Assembly: GCA_036898135.1 (NCBI GenBank)
Contig: CM072513.1
Location: forward strand, 90,648,268 to 90,712,267
DNA: 64,000 bases
DNA from: Oncomelania hupensis
Lineage: Eukaryota; Mollusca; Gastropoda; Littorinimorpha; Pomatiopsidae
Reading direction: 5' to 3'
Each line of letters begins with the position of its first letter. Position 1 is the first letter of the stretch. Positions 11,337-21,130 of this stretch are shown in pieces. The position numbers and the translations under genes are program-made. A model generated the notes under the pieces. The model saw only the letters and a program-made list of their open reading frames with translations. It made no database searches and was not told the origin of the DNA.

Positions 11337-12035
11337 TTATTTTATCTCAAGAATAATTGTAAGATCTTCAAAGTCTACAATTTCGTTGTTTTGGTTAGTT
11401 ATTTTGAAGCAGAAACTAGTATGATAGTCCTGACTTAAGTGGCGTTTTTGAGGCAGAAATTTCAATGAAACTGGATCGCAGTAAGATTCTCTCTGAGTTG
11501 AGATTATCCTTAGCAATGTACTAGGAGTTCCGTTTACTAAGTTTTCCGATGTCTTCAGTTGATGAAGGTACACAAACAATCTATTATTAATTAACAAATT
11601 CATAGGGTTTGATCCAATAAATCTTATAGAACTGCCGACAGTGCTGGAGCTGTCAGATAAAGATAATTCATTGCCACGGAAACCTAATATTTCTGCCAGC
11701 TTTGGCGCAAGTGTAACGCTGGTAATGTCTTTATGCAGGGTTTTATGGAAAGTTAAAGTTACTATCAAGTTTGCAGGGTTCATTTTTGCTTCAATCGAAT
11801 GAGGTTTAAACAATTCTTCAGTAAGTCTGCAGAAGTCATAATAGCCGGCATGAATAAAGTGCCTTTTTTTATTAATCATTATCCAGTTGTTGTTTAGATC
11901 ATGACTAATATTTAACCATTTAACCGTGTAGAATATTTCGTGAAGGATTACGTTAAGGTCCCTGTTTTTGTTGTCAATAGGATGCTGAAGTTCAATGGGC
12001 ACACCTGATTTTACAGATTCGAAAGTTACAAACAT
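11337..12035 (-). CDS. Maverick structural-type protein, intact
   Basis: One uninterrupted 232-residue frame, one of only three intact genes in the element. No membrane helix and no catalytic motif. It has many beta-prone segments and a PKLAEILGFRG motif near residue 130. Its start codon faces that of the 12056 gene across 20 AT-rich bases, so a shared bidirectional promoter is likely. A minor capsid (penton-like) protein is possible because these elements encode one of about this size, but I cannot confirm the fold by eye. Confidence 0.7.
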   Translation of the reverse strand: MFVTFESVKSGVPIELQHPIDNKNRDLNVILHEIFYTVKWLNISHDLNNNWIMINKKRHFIHAGYYDFCRLTEELFKPHSIEAKMNPANLIVTLTFHKTLHKDITSVTLAPKLAEILGFRGNELSLSDSSSTVGSSIRFIGSNPMNLLINNRLFVYLHQLKTSENLVNGTPSTLLRIISTQRESYCDPVSLKFLPQKRHLSQDYHTSFCFKITNQNNEIVDFEDLTIILEIK

Positions 12036-12055
12036 ATTTTTTTAATATAATAAAA

Positions 12056-13290
12056 ATGTACGCGCCTTATAAATATAACAAAGCTGCAAAGTATACTACA
12101 GGGCCTTATTATTACGAAAAAGCAGTCGACCTAACCAAGCTGACAATAGCTGTGGCAGCCAACGTCCATTTCGAAACTATCCCCCATAATATTTTTGATC
12201 ATTACCTCAACCCAGACATTACGAGCGACTTTTTAGCTAACCAATGGCTAAACAACGGGGGTATGCAGTTCTTTCAGAATCAAATTAATTTTGCCGTGTC
12301 ATGCGCTACAACTGGTTGCGGAGTTTCTTACGTTCATCACCTTAATCACCCAGATCCCATGTTGAAGTCTATTTATCTGTTCCATTTGTATTATCAAGTG
12401 AGACGGGTGTTGTCTGAACTTCAGGCTCCGTTACCTACTGACAAAAACTTTAATCCCTTTAACAACGGCTTTGACAAGAAAGCGTATCAAAGGTTGTGCA
12501 ATGAATTCGGAATTGATACTAAAACAGACTTCAGACAAAAACTAGACCTCAATCACGGATGGGAACTTTATTTAGATACGCTGTAGGTAATTTATACACG
12601 GGGCCTTACGTACCTGGATTTACATCATTTAACCACAACAGCCAGGTTCCTTTACTGTATATCAGACAAAAACAAAGTACAGCATACAGCACTTTTATAT
12701 TGGACACATCAAACGGATTTACTCAAAGTGGGGTGGAAAGGCTGAATGAATCTATTCGTACGTATGCGTGGTGCATTCTGGGGTCTCAAGCAGAAACACG
12801 AAGTAATATCATTGGGGAAGGAACTAGCTTCGATGCACAAAAGCAGTTTCTAGCCAAACATGAAGATTCTATTAATTCGGCAGTAGATTTGCCCGCGAGT
12901 ATTAAAAGATATCAGGACACTTTAAAGTATGCTAGATCGAAAGTAGATTACGTAATAGGTTTAGGACTGTATATGTTGCCTTCAGACCTTCAGCTTAGGA
13001 TAGGAACTATATCAAACTACAACAACAATATAGTGATTGCCGACCCTCAGTTTCATATAGGCTACAATCCTACAATAAATATACAGTGAATACAGTGAAT
13101 ACAGCAAATACGGTATTTACTGCTAGGCCCTAATAATGAACCTTTAAGTTCGCCACCACTTCCAAGCCTACCAAGCCTACCAAGCTTGCCGGAACTGCAA
13201 ATGCCGGTAATTGATCATGGGGTTTCACGTCTAGCGCTTACAGGGGGTTTATTGTTTGCTGGGTTAATTGGGATTTACTATTTTAAGTAA
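12056..13290 (+). CDS. Conserved Maverick protein with C-terminal anchor, frame-broken
   Basis: The frame from 12056 continues in a second frame from about 12580. Around 13087-13098 a 9-bp repeat (ATACAGTGA) puts two TGA codons in frame. Beyond it the same frame runs to 13290 through a Pro-Leu-Ser-rich linker and a hydrophobic segment ending in Lys, which could be a membrane anchor. Motifs such as NFAVSCATTGCGVSYVHH and FDAQKQFLAKHEDSIN resemble a family I recognise as recurrent in Polintons, with no known function. The 3' end overlaps that of the minus-strand gene at 13264. Confidence 0.8.
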
Positions 13291-14556
13291 CCAGAGTAAT
13301 ATTATTATAAACAAAGACCACAGATGCTCAGACGCCCAAACCACAACTTTAGAAGCAGTATTAAATATCCATGAAAATACAGAACCTAATATTCCTGGAA
13401 GTGCGTCTACAAGTTTGTCACCTAAGCGTTTCAATAAGTTAGCTATGCTTTGTAACGTCTTTTTAATCCAGTCTTTAACCGGACTACCGCCAGGTCCACC
13501 ACCGCCAGGTCCACCGGCACTGATGCCTACGGTTCTAGTCAGTGCTAAGACTAGTGTGCTTATTGTCATCCCAACAGCTGTAAGAATGCTAAATATTGTA
13601 ACACCTTGCTCTCTGAACAGTGTTTGAATTCTTTCTGCAAGTGTAGTGTCTTCGTGTAAAATTTTATGCACCGTTTCTTTTATTCTGGCGAAATTAGTTA
13701 TTAATTTTTCTCTGTTTATGGATAAGGCTTCTAGCCTTGCCGCGCGTTCTGTGTAAAGGTCTGCGAGCCGCTTTTGAATCATCTGTTTTACCTCAATGCT
13801 TAAGTTCGCGTCATCAGCTTCTGCTAGTTTATTTTTTTTGTTTTTCTATATGTTTGTCGAGCTCACCGAGCTTGGCCAAATTCATCATTGTCTCCCCTCT
13901 CACAGATTGTAAAGCTTTATCTAAGCCCTGAAGTTCACGCAGTGGCACAATAATGGCGTGTCATTGATAGTTTCCATAACCTGATCAATATTGGTGTCCT
14001 CATTTGTTTGTAAGGTTGTTAACTCTTTATTTACTTCTAATGCAGAACTAGTTAAGTTAGTTAAGTCTTGTAGTTCTATTTCTGAACTTAACGATGCATC
14101 TATTCGTTGAAGTGAAGCTACTGCTTGGCGATGCAACGCTGGCACTCTATTATCGGAAAGCCCCAATGATCGTATTACAGTCACTGGGAGTTTAGTTTTC
14201 AAAGTAGACCACGCATAAAATTTATCAGGATTCTTTAACATAGTTAACTGTACTCTCACTTTTTTACCGGATACATAGTGTTTATAAACAAGTGATTATT
14301 TTTGTCTAGTTCGAAGTCGCTGGGACTAACATAATCAGGTAACTCGCGCCCGATGTAATTGTAAAATTTATTGATTTTTCTGGCTTTTTGGGTTTCAGTT
14401 ACTTGACGTAATTCTTCTCCTATACTTAGCCTTGTTTGGCTCATGTCGTCTCCTACCATAGATAGAAAGAAGTCTGCTGGTTGTGTCAACGTTGAGGTCT
14501 TCATTAGGCTCATTTGGTTTAAACACTTCATCAAGAGCTTCACCACCTGTTGCCAT
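13264..14556 (-). CDS. Maverick protein with Gly-rich linker and membrane helices, frame-broken
   Basis: Starts at ATG 14556. The frame moves at about 14490, 14258, 13930 and 13862, the last inside an eight-A run. The N-terminal and middle parts are helical and charged. The last 172 residues are open: helical, a hydrophobic segment (SILTAVGMTISTLVLAL), then a GGPGGGGPGG linker, an amphipathic region and a final hydrophobic helix before the stop. This architecture recurs in Polintons. The role is not established; a virion membrane-active protein is conceivable but is inference. Confidence 0.8.
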
Positions 14557-14589
14557 TTTTAAATATAATTTTTTTTTATCGCATTAAAA

Positions 14590-15869
14590 ATGCAAAGCTA
14601 CGGAAACTTGTTAGACCCTACACGTCGATTGAGGACGCCTTTAGGCATCAAAGGTGAGAAAAGCACAATAATTATTACAAACAATCCAAGCAGCATAGAG
14701 CCTAATCAGCTACTAACCATAAGATTTCCAAATTTAGGTCCTGATGATGTAATAGTTCCGGGCAGTCCTAAATTGGGATTTAAAATTAGTCTGAATTCTG
14801 ACGACGATCCTAACAGAACCGTAGTCAACAATCTAGGCAGAGCTATAATTAAAAGAATGGTTATTAAACTTGATGGGCGAGAAATCCAAAGTATCGATGA
14901 CGCCGGTGTTTTGTTTTGTTACACAGATCTGTGGCTGAGTAAATATGAAAGGGAAGATTTAGTTGGTCAGGGGATTCAAGCCGCCAATGTGGCAAAACTT
15001 CGAATCAAAGCTGGCGATGCTGTCGTTCTAACAAAGGTGAAAAATGCATTAGCTGCTGTATACAAAAACAGGTTTTATTTTCCACTCGATTTTGAACTGC
15101 TACACAGTCATCTGCCATTTCATCAAGGTTCATTTAACGACAGGCTTTCTTACGAAATTATTTTCAATGATTATTCTCAAGTAGTAATTAGCTCTGACAA
15201 TGATGCTAGGTATACAATTACAGACATCACGCTTGAATACGAAGTGGTCACTCACGCTGAACTCAGTAGGATGATCAGGGGCCAATATGACAAACTAGCA
15301 ATTTATTATGATAGGATCGTTCGCTACAGACAATTTAATAAAGATTTATTAGATGCACTCTGGACCATCAACATAAATTCACCTGCTCGAAGTTTTAAAG
15401 GTGTACTGTTGTTGTTTGTGAAAGAATCTAATTACAATCGTGACAGCGAAAATTTTATCAATCCTAATATTTCAAAAGCGTCTGTCGTGATTGAAGGTAA
15501 GCCTAATCAATTATTCGCTAATGGAATGATGGGGTTTCAACAGTTTGATGAGATTAGGAAAATCTTGGGTGGAGGTAGATTACGGACTGACACTGTGGAT
15601 TTGATTTCTAAGGATCTTCATTTGCATGACACACGACTGCAAGATTATCTGGTGAATAAATTTGCGTTGTGGTTAGAGACTTTCGAACCATACCCACCAA
15701 TGAACTTCATGGATCTGGAAGAAGAATTGAAAACGGAACAGATGGTATAACAATTGAATTGCATAGGGAAGCAAGTGCTAAGTCAGAATCAGTTACAGTA
15801 TACATGTATATAATTATGGATGCTCAGCTAAACATTGAAAATGGAAGATTAAAAGATTTAGTATATTAA
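14590..15869 (+). CDS. Probable double jelly-roll major capsid protein, frame-broken
   Basis: 386 residues are open from ATG 14590, and the last about 65 residues continue in another frame from about 15675 to TAA 15869. It is rich in beta strands, with no signal peptide or membrane helix. Conserved-looking stretches are LTIRFPNLGPDDVIVPG, NNLGRAIIKRMVIKLDG and IIMDAQLNIENG. I recognise this as the widespread Polinton protein regarded as the major capsid protein. It lies directly upstream of the packaging ATPase, with 2 bases between them, as expected of a morphogenesis block. The fold itself is not visible by eye. Confidence 0.8.
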
Positions 15870-15871
15870 AA

Positions 15872-16481
15872 ATGACCTCTTTGTTACCTCGTGATCCTCA
15901 TTGTGGAATGATCGTTGGCATGACGTCATGCGGAAAGACCGTCTTTGTTCTGGATTTGTTAGAAAAATATTACGCAGGACACTTTGATTATATAGTAATT
16001 TTTTGCCCAACTATTCAATATAATAAAACCTACTTAGATCGTAAGTATGTCTGGACAGATGAAAATATCTTTGTTGTAAATACCAATGGCAAGCTCAATG
16101 AGTATTTAACGTATTTTTATAACCTGTTTGAGAATGAGGGTAATACGTTATTCTTAATCGATGATTGCAGTGCAGAAAAAGATATTGTATTAAAACGGAA
16201 CATTGAGCAAGCTGGCTTTCAGTGGACGCCATGTGAAAATTAGTGTCTGGTTAATCACGCAGAAATTTAATTCCATATTAAAGGATTTTAGAGAACAAGT
16301 TAAATTCGTGTGCCTGTTTTATTGCAAAGATCGAGACAGCTTTGATAACTGTTTAAAAGAAAATGACGTAATTGAATCAAAAGAGGAAAGAACTAAATTA
16401 AAAGAACAGCTAAAAAAAGGCAAGCACTTAAAATTATTATTAAAAACTGACCAACCAACTGGCTATACAATACTTATGTAA
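15872..16481 (+). CDS. FtsK/HerA-type genome-packaging ATPase, frame-broken
   Basis: Predicted to drive DNA into the capsid. Walker A is GMTSCGKT (about 15910-15939). Walker B is LFLIDDC (about 16150). Downstream motifs are SGRHVKISVWLITQKFNS and YCKDRDSFDNCL. At about 203 residues it has the usual size for the family in these elements. The frame shifts once near 16200, between Walker B and the sensor-like region. It follows the capsid gene with almost no gap and converges on the integrase gene. Confidence 0.93.
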
Positions 16482-16640
16482 GTAAGTAAGTTCTTTTATA
16501 ATTTAATTATTGTAAGTTATAAGTTTTTTTTAAAAGTCGACTTAATTAAGTTAGATGTAAGTAAGTAAGTTCTTTTATAATTTAATTATTGTAAGTTATA
16601 AGTTTTTTTAAAAGTCGACTTAATTAAGTTAGATGTAAGT
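16476..16640 (+). repeat. 79-bp tandem duplication between convergent genes
   Basis: A unit of 79 bp (16476-16554) is repeated once at 78 bp (16555-16632), and a third copy begins. The first copy includes the last codon and stop of the ATPase gene. Each unit contains the palindrome CTTAATTAAG and long A/T runs. It sits between the 3' ends of the ATPase and the integrase, where a transcription stop or poly(A) site would be expected. Confidence 0.9.
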
Positions 16641-16696
16641 CACTAAGTCAAAAAAAAGGTTGAAGGTAAGTAATAGTGGTGATGATTATAGTTCAT

Positions 16697-17661
16697 TTAT
16701 CTTAATGGCTCTGTGTCTGGTGGAACAATCTGAAGTTCTTCTTTTACAAAGTTTCTTTGTGGTGTTCTACGATCGCTTCTCGGTCTTAAATAATATACGG
16801 GCGGATCAGTAGATAATGCTCTGTCAACTTCATAAACGCTTAATGACCAAATTGGGTCTGTAGCTCGTCTTCTAGTGTCATTAGCAACTTCTCCAGGCTG
16901 ATAAAGGTATCTAACAGTTTTGTTCATCAAAGTTAGATCCGGCTGACCAGGCTTTGAAACGGTAACAACAATCTGTTTCTTTTTAATAGCCTCAACTGGT
17001 TTTAATCCTGTAACTCTGGTTGGTTCTGAATTCATTTCCCTTAAAACTCGAGGCAGCCTAACAACCCATTCTGTATTAGTGGTTTCAGTAAAGAGTCCTT
17101 TGAATACTGATAAGTGAATAATCTTTCTGCCAGTTGCCGATTAAAGTTTTCTACAATACCCTGTGATCTGTGCAATCCAACAACTCCTCTTCTAACAGTT
17201 ACATTATGTTTTAACAAAAGCTGGTTAACAGCTCCTTTGAATTCAGACCCTTCATCGCATTGAATAAGTCTAGGGAACCTTAGAGGCCCTCTTGAATAAA
17301 TTGCATTTAAGGCTTGAGCGACCTCAGCAGAATTTTTAGTCCTAAGAGCATGAGCGTCTTTAAACCTGGTAGCTATATCAATAACAGTAAGGGCATACCT
17401 GTATTTCTTTCTATATATTTTGTCATGGGGAAGATATAACAAATCTATTTGATGCGTGTCATTTGGTCTGGAGTTTTCAAATTTTGGTCTTATTATTTTC
17501 TTCGGGGGTGGAAGATAGATTTGCCATACAGCTTGCTTCGATAACCATTGTTTAACTGTGTTTGCTGACAAGCCAGTCTTTTCTACTAGTTTATTAACTG
17601 CCGTCATCCCTTTCCAATATCCGGATTGAGAATAATATAATCTAGACAAACGCGAAGTCAT
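16697..17661 (-). CDS. Retroviral-like integrase (c-integrase), frame-broken
   Basis: Inserts the element into the genome. The core triad is visible: Asp73 (HQIDLLYLP), Asp136 (QCDEGSEF) and Glu171 (GIVENFN), with 34 residues between the last two. An N-terminal helix-turn-helix-like stretch (LVEKTGLSANTVKQWLSKQ) precedes it. The C-terminal part in a second frame (16697-17035) has the SH3/chromo-like pattern RYLYQPGE...DPIWSL. The frame shifts once near 17095. The absence of reverse transcriptase and LTRs, and the linkage to polymerase B, exclude a retrovirus. Confidence 0.94.
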
Positions 17662-17664
17662 ATT

Positions 17665-18090
17665 TTATTTAGATTTATATTTTTGTTTAACGAGGTAATA
17701 AACTACTGTTATTCCAAACACAATTAAAATTAATTCTCCGGTCTCTGACATTGTAGGTGCAATGTTAGGTGTGTAGTAATCGATAACACTGGTTGCTTTA
17801 ATGAAGGTAGTGTCGTGCCAGTTAAATAAATAATATTGGTGCAAAGCTTCATCAACGTCTTCGAATGTTTTATCAGCATGGCCTTCTTCTTTCAATCTTT
17901 TATTAACAAAATCAAGCTGCATTAGTCTGTTTTTCTCGTATTCGGCCTGATCTTGTTGTAATTTTTCCATTGCTAAGTTATGCCGTTTTGATTCTTCTTT
18001 ACTGTCCAGTTTTGAAAACAAATAATTTGATCCTGAAAAGGCTAAGGCATTTACAGCAGCAGAACCAAGCACCATTGCAGCACCAGCCAT
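17665..18090 (-). CDS. Conserved small Maverick protein, intact
   Basis: 141 residues. It has an N-terminal Ala/Gly-rich hydrophobic segment (MVLGSAAVNALAFSGSNYLF), a long Lys/Glu/Gln helix, the motif FEDVDEALHQYY and a C-terminal membrane helix (ELILIVFGITVVYYLV) followed by Lys residues. I recognise the ALAFSGSNYLFSKL signature as a recurrent Polinton protein without known function. The stop is 3 bases from the integrase start, so the two are probably co-transcribed. Confidence 0.82.
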   Translation of the reverse strand: MAGAAMVLGSAAVNALAFSGSNYLFSKLDSKEESKRHNLAMEKLQQDQAEYEKNRLMQLDFVNKRLKEEGHADKTFEDVDEALHQYYLFNWHDTTFIKATSVIDYYTPNIAPTMSETGELILIVFGITVVYYLVKQKYKSK

Positions 18091-18126
18091 TTTTTAATTT
18101 AGTTTTTTATTTTATTTGTATTTAAA

Positions 18127-18655
18127 ATGAATTGTGATGACTTGTTAATGCAAGAAGCTATTAATGTTACAGTTACAGGTGTTGACAACGAGAAAAAAGA
18201 CAGGCTGGTTGCATTAGTAGCTTCCGGAAAGTCAAAGTATTATCTCGGTGTTGACTTAACACCTGAACAAGTACAAAGACTGAGGCCTGAAGAGATCATT
18301 ATATTACATAATAAATATGATAAAGTTCTCGGCGCTTTAATGGTTAAAAGTTTAGGGCGTTCGATTGTGAAAGTTATATACCAAAGCTGTGTCGACCTTT
18401 GTTACTTTAGATTGTGAGAATGATTTATTTGATGATTTGATTAAAGATCCAGTTATTGTTAATGGGATTAGTGAGGCATCAAGAAATTTGTATTATAAGT
18501 TTGGAAGCTTGTTGACCCCATTTTCAGCCGGGCTAATTACTTTTCAACACATAAATTTCTCTGCTATTAAAAATGGACTCTTCCAATCCGGAGATGGAGA
18601 AGGAGACGGAGGTGAAGAATTCAGAGAATCAACAGAACCCAGTGACAGTCACTAA
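18127..18655 (+). CDS. Small Maverick protein, frame-broken
   Basis: Two frames meet near 18390. The second contains FDDLIKDPVIVNGISEASRNLYYKFGSLLTPFSAGL, where the LYYKFGSLLTP pattern is one I associate with Polinton accessory proteins. No function is known. Its 3' end overlaps the start of the next gene by about 80 bases, so the true end may be slightly earlier. It starts 37 bases from the divergent 17665 gene. Confidence 0.65.
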
Positions 18656-19019
18656 ACAAAAGAGCCCAGGAAGAATTGCAGCTGGAAAGAAGTTAGCAGA
18701 ATTTAACAAGTTACATAGATGGAACAGACAAACAAAAGCAAACATATTAGGAAAAAAGGAATCACCAAAAGAAGAAACAATAATGCAACAAACATTAACA
18801 ACAAATAAAGAAGAACCAATACAACCAATACAACCAGTACAATCTTCAAATAACATATATTATTTATGTATAGCCGGTGTAGTGGGTGCAAGTGGGTACA
18901 TAATATATAAATACCGCCAAGGAAAAAAGAAACAGAAACCCCCAAAACCACTTGTAGAAAAAGAAATTGAATTATCTCCATCATTGAAGCCATCATTAGA
19001 TGTGTTTTCAATGCAGTAA
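18573..19019 (+). CDS. Single-pass membrane protein of the Maverick, intact
   Basis: 148 residues. A charged N-terminus with SPGRIAAGKKLAEFNK is followed by a low-complexity Gln/Pro segment (PIQPIQPVQ), one hydrophobic span (YYLCIAGVVGASGYIIY) and a basic Lys-rich tail with PPKP. The PGRIAAGKKLAE pattern plus a late membrane span recurs in Polintons. Function unknown. The ATG overlaps the preceding frame. Confidence 0.75.
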   Translation: MDSSNPEMEKETEVKNSENQQNPVTVTKQKSPGRIAAGKKLAEFNKLHRWNRQTKANILGKKESPKEETIMQQTLTTNKEEPIQPIQPVQSSNNIYYLCIAGVVGASGYIIYKYRQGKKKQKPPKPLVEKEIELSPSLKPSLDVFSMQ

Positions 19020-19054
19020 TAATTTATTATTATTTTTTTTATTATATATAAAAA

Positions 19055-19292
19055 ATGAGTGTACCATATGAACAAACAATTGTAAATCTTGGATACCATA
19101 GTGTTGTCTTAGTGGGCTTAAATACAGCTTATGCCATGATTGCAAAATCTCTTTTAAAAATGAAACCTATTGAATTGGGGAAAAATGGATCTTTCAGATG
19201 CTGGTAAACTGGTTGGTATCTTTTCATTATCGTTATTTACTCGGGACTATCTTGTTAAACAAAAGATCATTCCAGCAGATATTAATGTGTAA
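19055..19292 (+). CDS. Very small Maverick membrane protein, frame-broken
   Basis: Starts at ATG 19055 after an AT-rich stretch. The first frame ends near 19208. The continuation from about 19185 reads MDLSDAGKLVGIFSLSLFTR and ends LVKQKIIPADINV. Short proteins ending in a VKQ..IPADI-like motif recur near Polinton ends. About 78 residues, probably membrane-associated. It is the last gene before the right inverted repeat. Confidence 0.6.
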
Positions 19293-19344
19293 TGTTATAC
19301 AACCATAATGTAGAAGGGTTGTAATTTTTTTTTGTTTTAACCAA

Positions 19345-19455
19345 AAAGACGCAAGATATACGAATATGTATTTATTTAGCAAATGCCGGATTCCCAGAGT
19401 GCTTTGGCACGCCTTTTAAAAAGCTCATAAAACAGCCATAAATTGCAGTAAAAGG
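19345..19455 (-). repeat. Maverick right terminal inverted repeat
   Basis: Reverse complement of the left repeat: it reads AAAGACGCAAGATATACGAAT inward and ends AATTGCAGTAAAAGG at the outer edge. The right flank GGTGTC is only a partial match to the left flank. Confidence 0.93.
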
Positions 19456-19894
19456 GTGTCAGAAGAACAAGGGCGGTCTAAGCCCATTATTACAATCTCT
19501 GAAAAGGTCTATAATCGTTCTCATTGCAACTCAGTTTTAGTTCAGTTCAATCCAATGTTGTTTTTTTACATTCAAGTTAAGTTCCTTTCAGTTCAAAATT
19601 TAATTGAAAAAAAAATAATTGTAATTCATTTTACTGTACAATTTTAGTTCAGGTCAATAAAATGCTTAGTCCAGTTCAATATTTTATTTTTGATGTTTAT
19701 TCACGCGCATGAAGTGCTGGAACAGTTTAGGATACCTACATTGATATATATCTCATGGTATATAGACTCCCATGCAATTCAGTTTCAGTCCAGTAATATG
19801 ATAGTGTTATCTAAAGTCTATTCACGTAGGCTACATGCGCACAAACAATGCTATAAATGACAAAGGAATGAAAAAGAATTACGCTCTCTGCAAA
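19456..19894. other. No gene recognised
   Basis: AT-rich DNA with repeated TTCAGTTCA-type text (19528-19680). No coding frame or element end seen apart from the Maverick boundary. Confidence 0.4.
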
Positions 19895-20254
19895 CTGGGG
19901 AGGGAGGCACTGTGGTCTAATGGTAGTGCTTCGGCTTGCGGATCTGAAGGTCCCGGGTTCGAGCCCTGTCCGGGCCATTGTGTTGTGTCCCTGGGAAAGA
20001 CACTTTACTCCTGTTTCCTACTCCTTCGGATGAAAGTATAAACCGAGGTCTAGTCTGTGTCGCATACATTCCATCATAACGGACTTTAAAGATCCTGACG
20101 CTCATGTCCTTGACGGGTGAGTGCCGGTGACAAGAACACACCCAGCATGCACCTAGGTCCTTCTCCCCATCCCTGGCTGCCCAGGATTGTGCTCAGTTGT
20201 CCGGGCGTCAGACCATGCGCCCAAAGGCTGCGGGTGGGCGTCTCGGGCGGCTTG
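19895..20254 (+). mobile_element. tRNA-derived SINE, cut by gap
   Basis: Positions 19903-19978 resemble a tRNA gene: A-box GTGGTCTAATGGTAGTGC, an anticodon-arm-like stretch, then B-box GGGTTCGAGCCC. A conserved-looking body follows (CCCTGGGAAAGACACTTTAC). The sequence runs into the 500-N gap, so its 3' tail is not visible. Confidence 0.7.
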
Positions 20255-20754
20255 NNNNNNNNNNNNNNNNNNNNNNNNNNNNNNNNNNNNNNNNNNNNNN
20301 NNNNNNNNNNNNNNNNNNNNNNNNNNNNNNNNNNNNNNNNNNNNNNNNNNNNNNNNNNNNNNNNNNNNNNNNNNNNNNNNNNNNNNNNNNNNNNNNNNNN
20401 NNNNNNNNNNNNNNNNNNNNNNNNNNNNNNNNNNNNNNNNNNNNNNNNNNNNNNNNNNNNNNNNNNNNNNNNNNNNNNNNNNNNNNNNNNNNNNNNNNNN
20501 NNNNNNNNNNNNNNNNNNNNNNNNNNNNNNNNNNNNNNNNNNNNNNNNNNNNNNNNNNNNNNNNNNNNNNNNNNNNNNNNNNNNNNNNNNNNNNNNNNNN
20601 NNNNNNNNNNNNNNNNNNNNNNNNNNNNNNNNNNNNNNNNNNNNNNNNNNNNNNNNNNNNNNNNNNNNNNNNNNNNNNNNNNNNNNNNNNNNNNNNNNNN
20701 NNNNNNNNNNNNNNNNNNNNNNNNNNNNNNNNNNNNNNNNNNNNNNNNNNNNNN
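20255..20754. other. Assembly gap of 500 Ns
   Basis: Exactly 500 unknown bases, a conventional placeholder length. Any open frame drawn through it is meaningless. Confidence 1.
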
Positions 20755-21130
20755 ATGGGAAACAGTGTGACTGTTTTTCTTCACAGTTCGTCCACTGAAT
20801 TCGAAGTCGAAAAGCGTGCGCTTTTTCGAAGCCATTCTGATTGTAAACCAGTTCCAACCGGTCAGGTTCATCGATGCCACACTCAGAAGAAAGGTGATTG
20901 GTCAAAAAGAATAGCATCGGCCAATGAAAATTTGAGACACATCGCATATACAAGAGAGCAACTTCCGTTTAACTCCAGTTTCCGCTACACCCTAGCAGAC
21001 GACAGAAACGTCACAGTAAAGCCCGCTTCGATCAAGACATGTAGCGGGATATTTCCAATCTCCGCGGGATCGCGAACGCGTCCATCGTATTTCTTTGCGG
21101 GAAAAAAAACTTTTTGTGCGTGATCCCGCG
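20755..21130 (+). other. CpG- and CCAAT-containing segment beside the gap
   Basis: Richer in CG dinucleotides than its surroundings (TCGAAGTCGAAAAGCGTGCG, CCGCGGGATCGCG-type text), with GATTGGTC and GGCCAATG CCAAT-box-like motifs. It could be promoter or first-exon DNA, or part of a repeat. No protein is recognised in its 123-codon open stretch. Confidence 0.3.

Larger units (their letters stand above)
4490..19455. mobile_element. Maverick/Polinton giant DNA transposon
   Basis: About 15.0 kb bounded by inverted repeats of about 110 bp. It contains the diagnostic Polinton set: protein-primed polymerase B, retroviral-like integrase, packaging ATPase and a capsid-type protein. Several small membrane or coiled-coil proteins that recur in these elements are also present. 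Genes lie on both strands in short blocks separated by AT-rich gaps of tens of bases. Polintons make 6-bp target duplications. The flanks here (GCTGGC on the left, GGTGTC on the right) agree at 4 of 6 positions. Many genes have frame breaks, so the copy is either decaying or mis-assembled. Confidence 0.96.

Noticed and set aside
16697..17661. Retroviral or Gypsy integrase
   Set aside because: No reverse transcriptase, protease or LTR nearby; the gene lies with polymerase B and packaging ATPase between Maverick inverted repeats.
20086..21123. Several 200-300 codon frames
   Set aside because: They cross the 500-N gap, so most of their residues are unknown.
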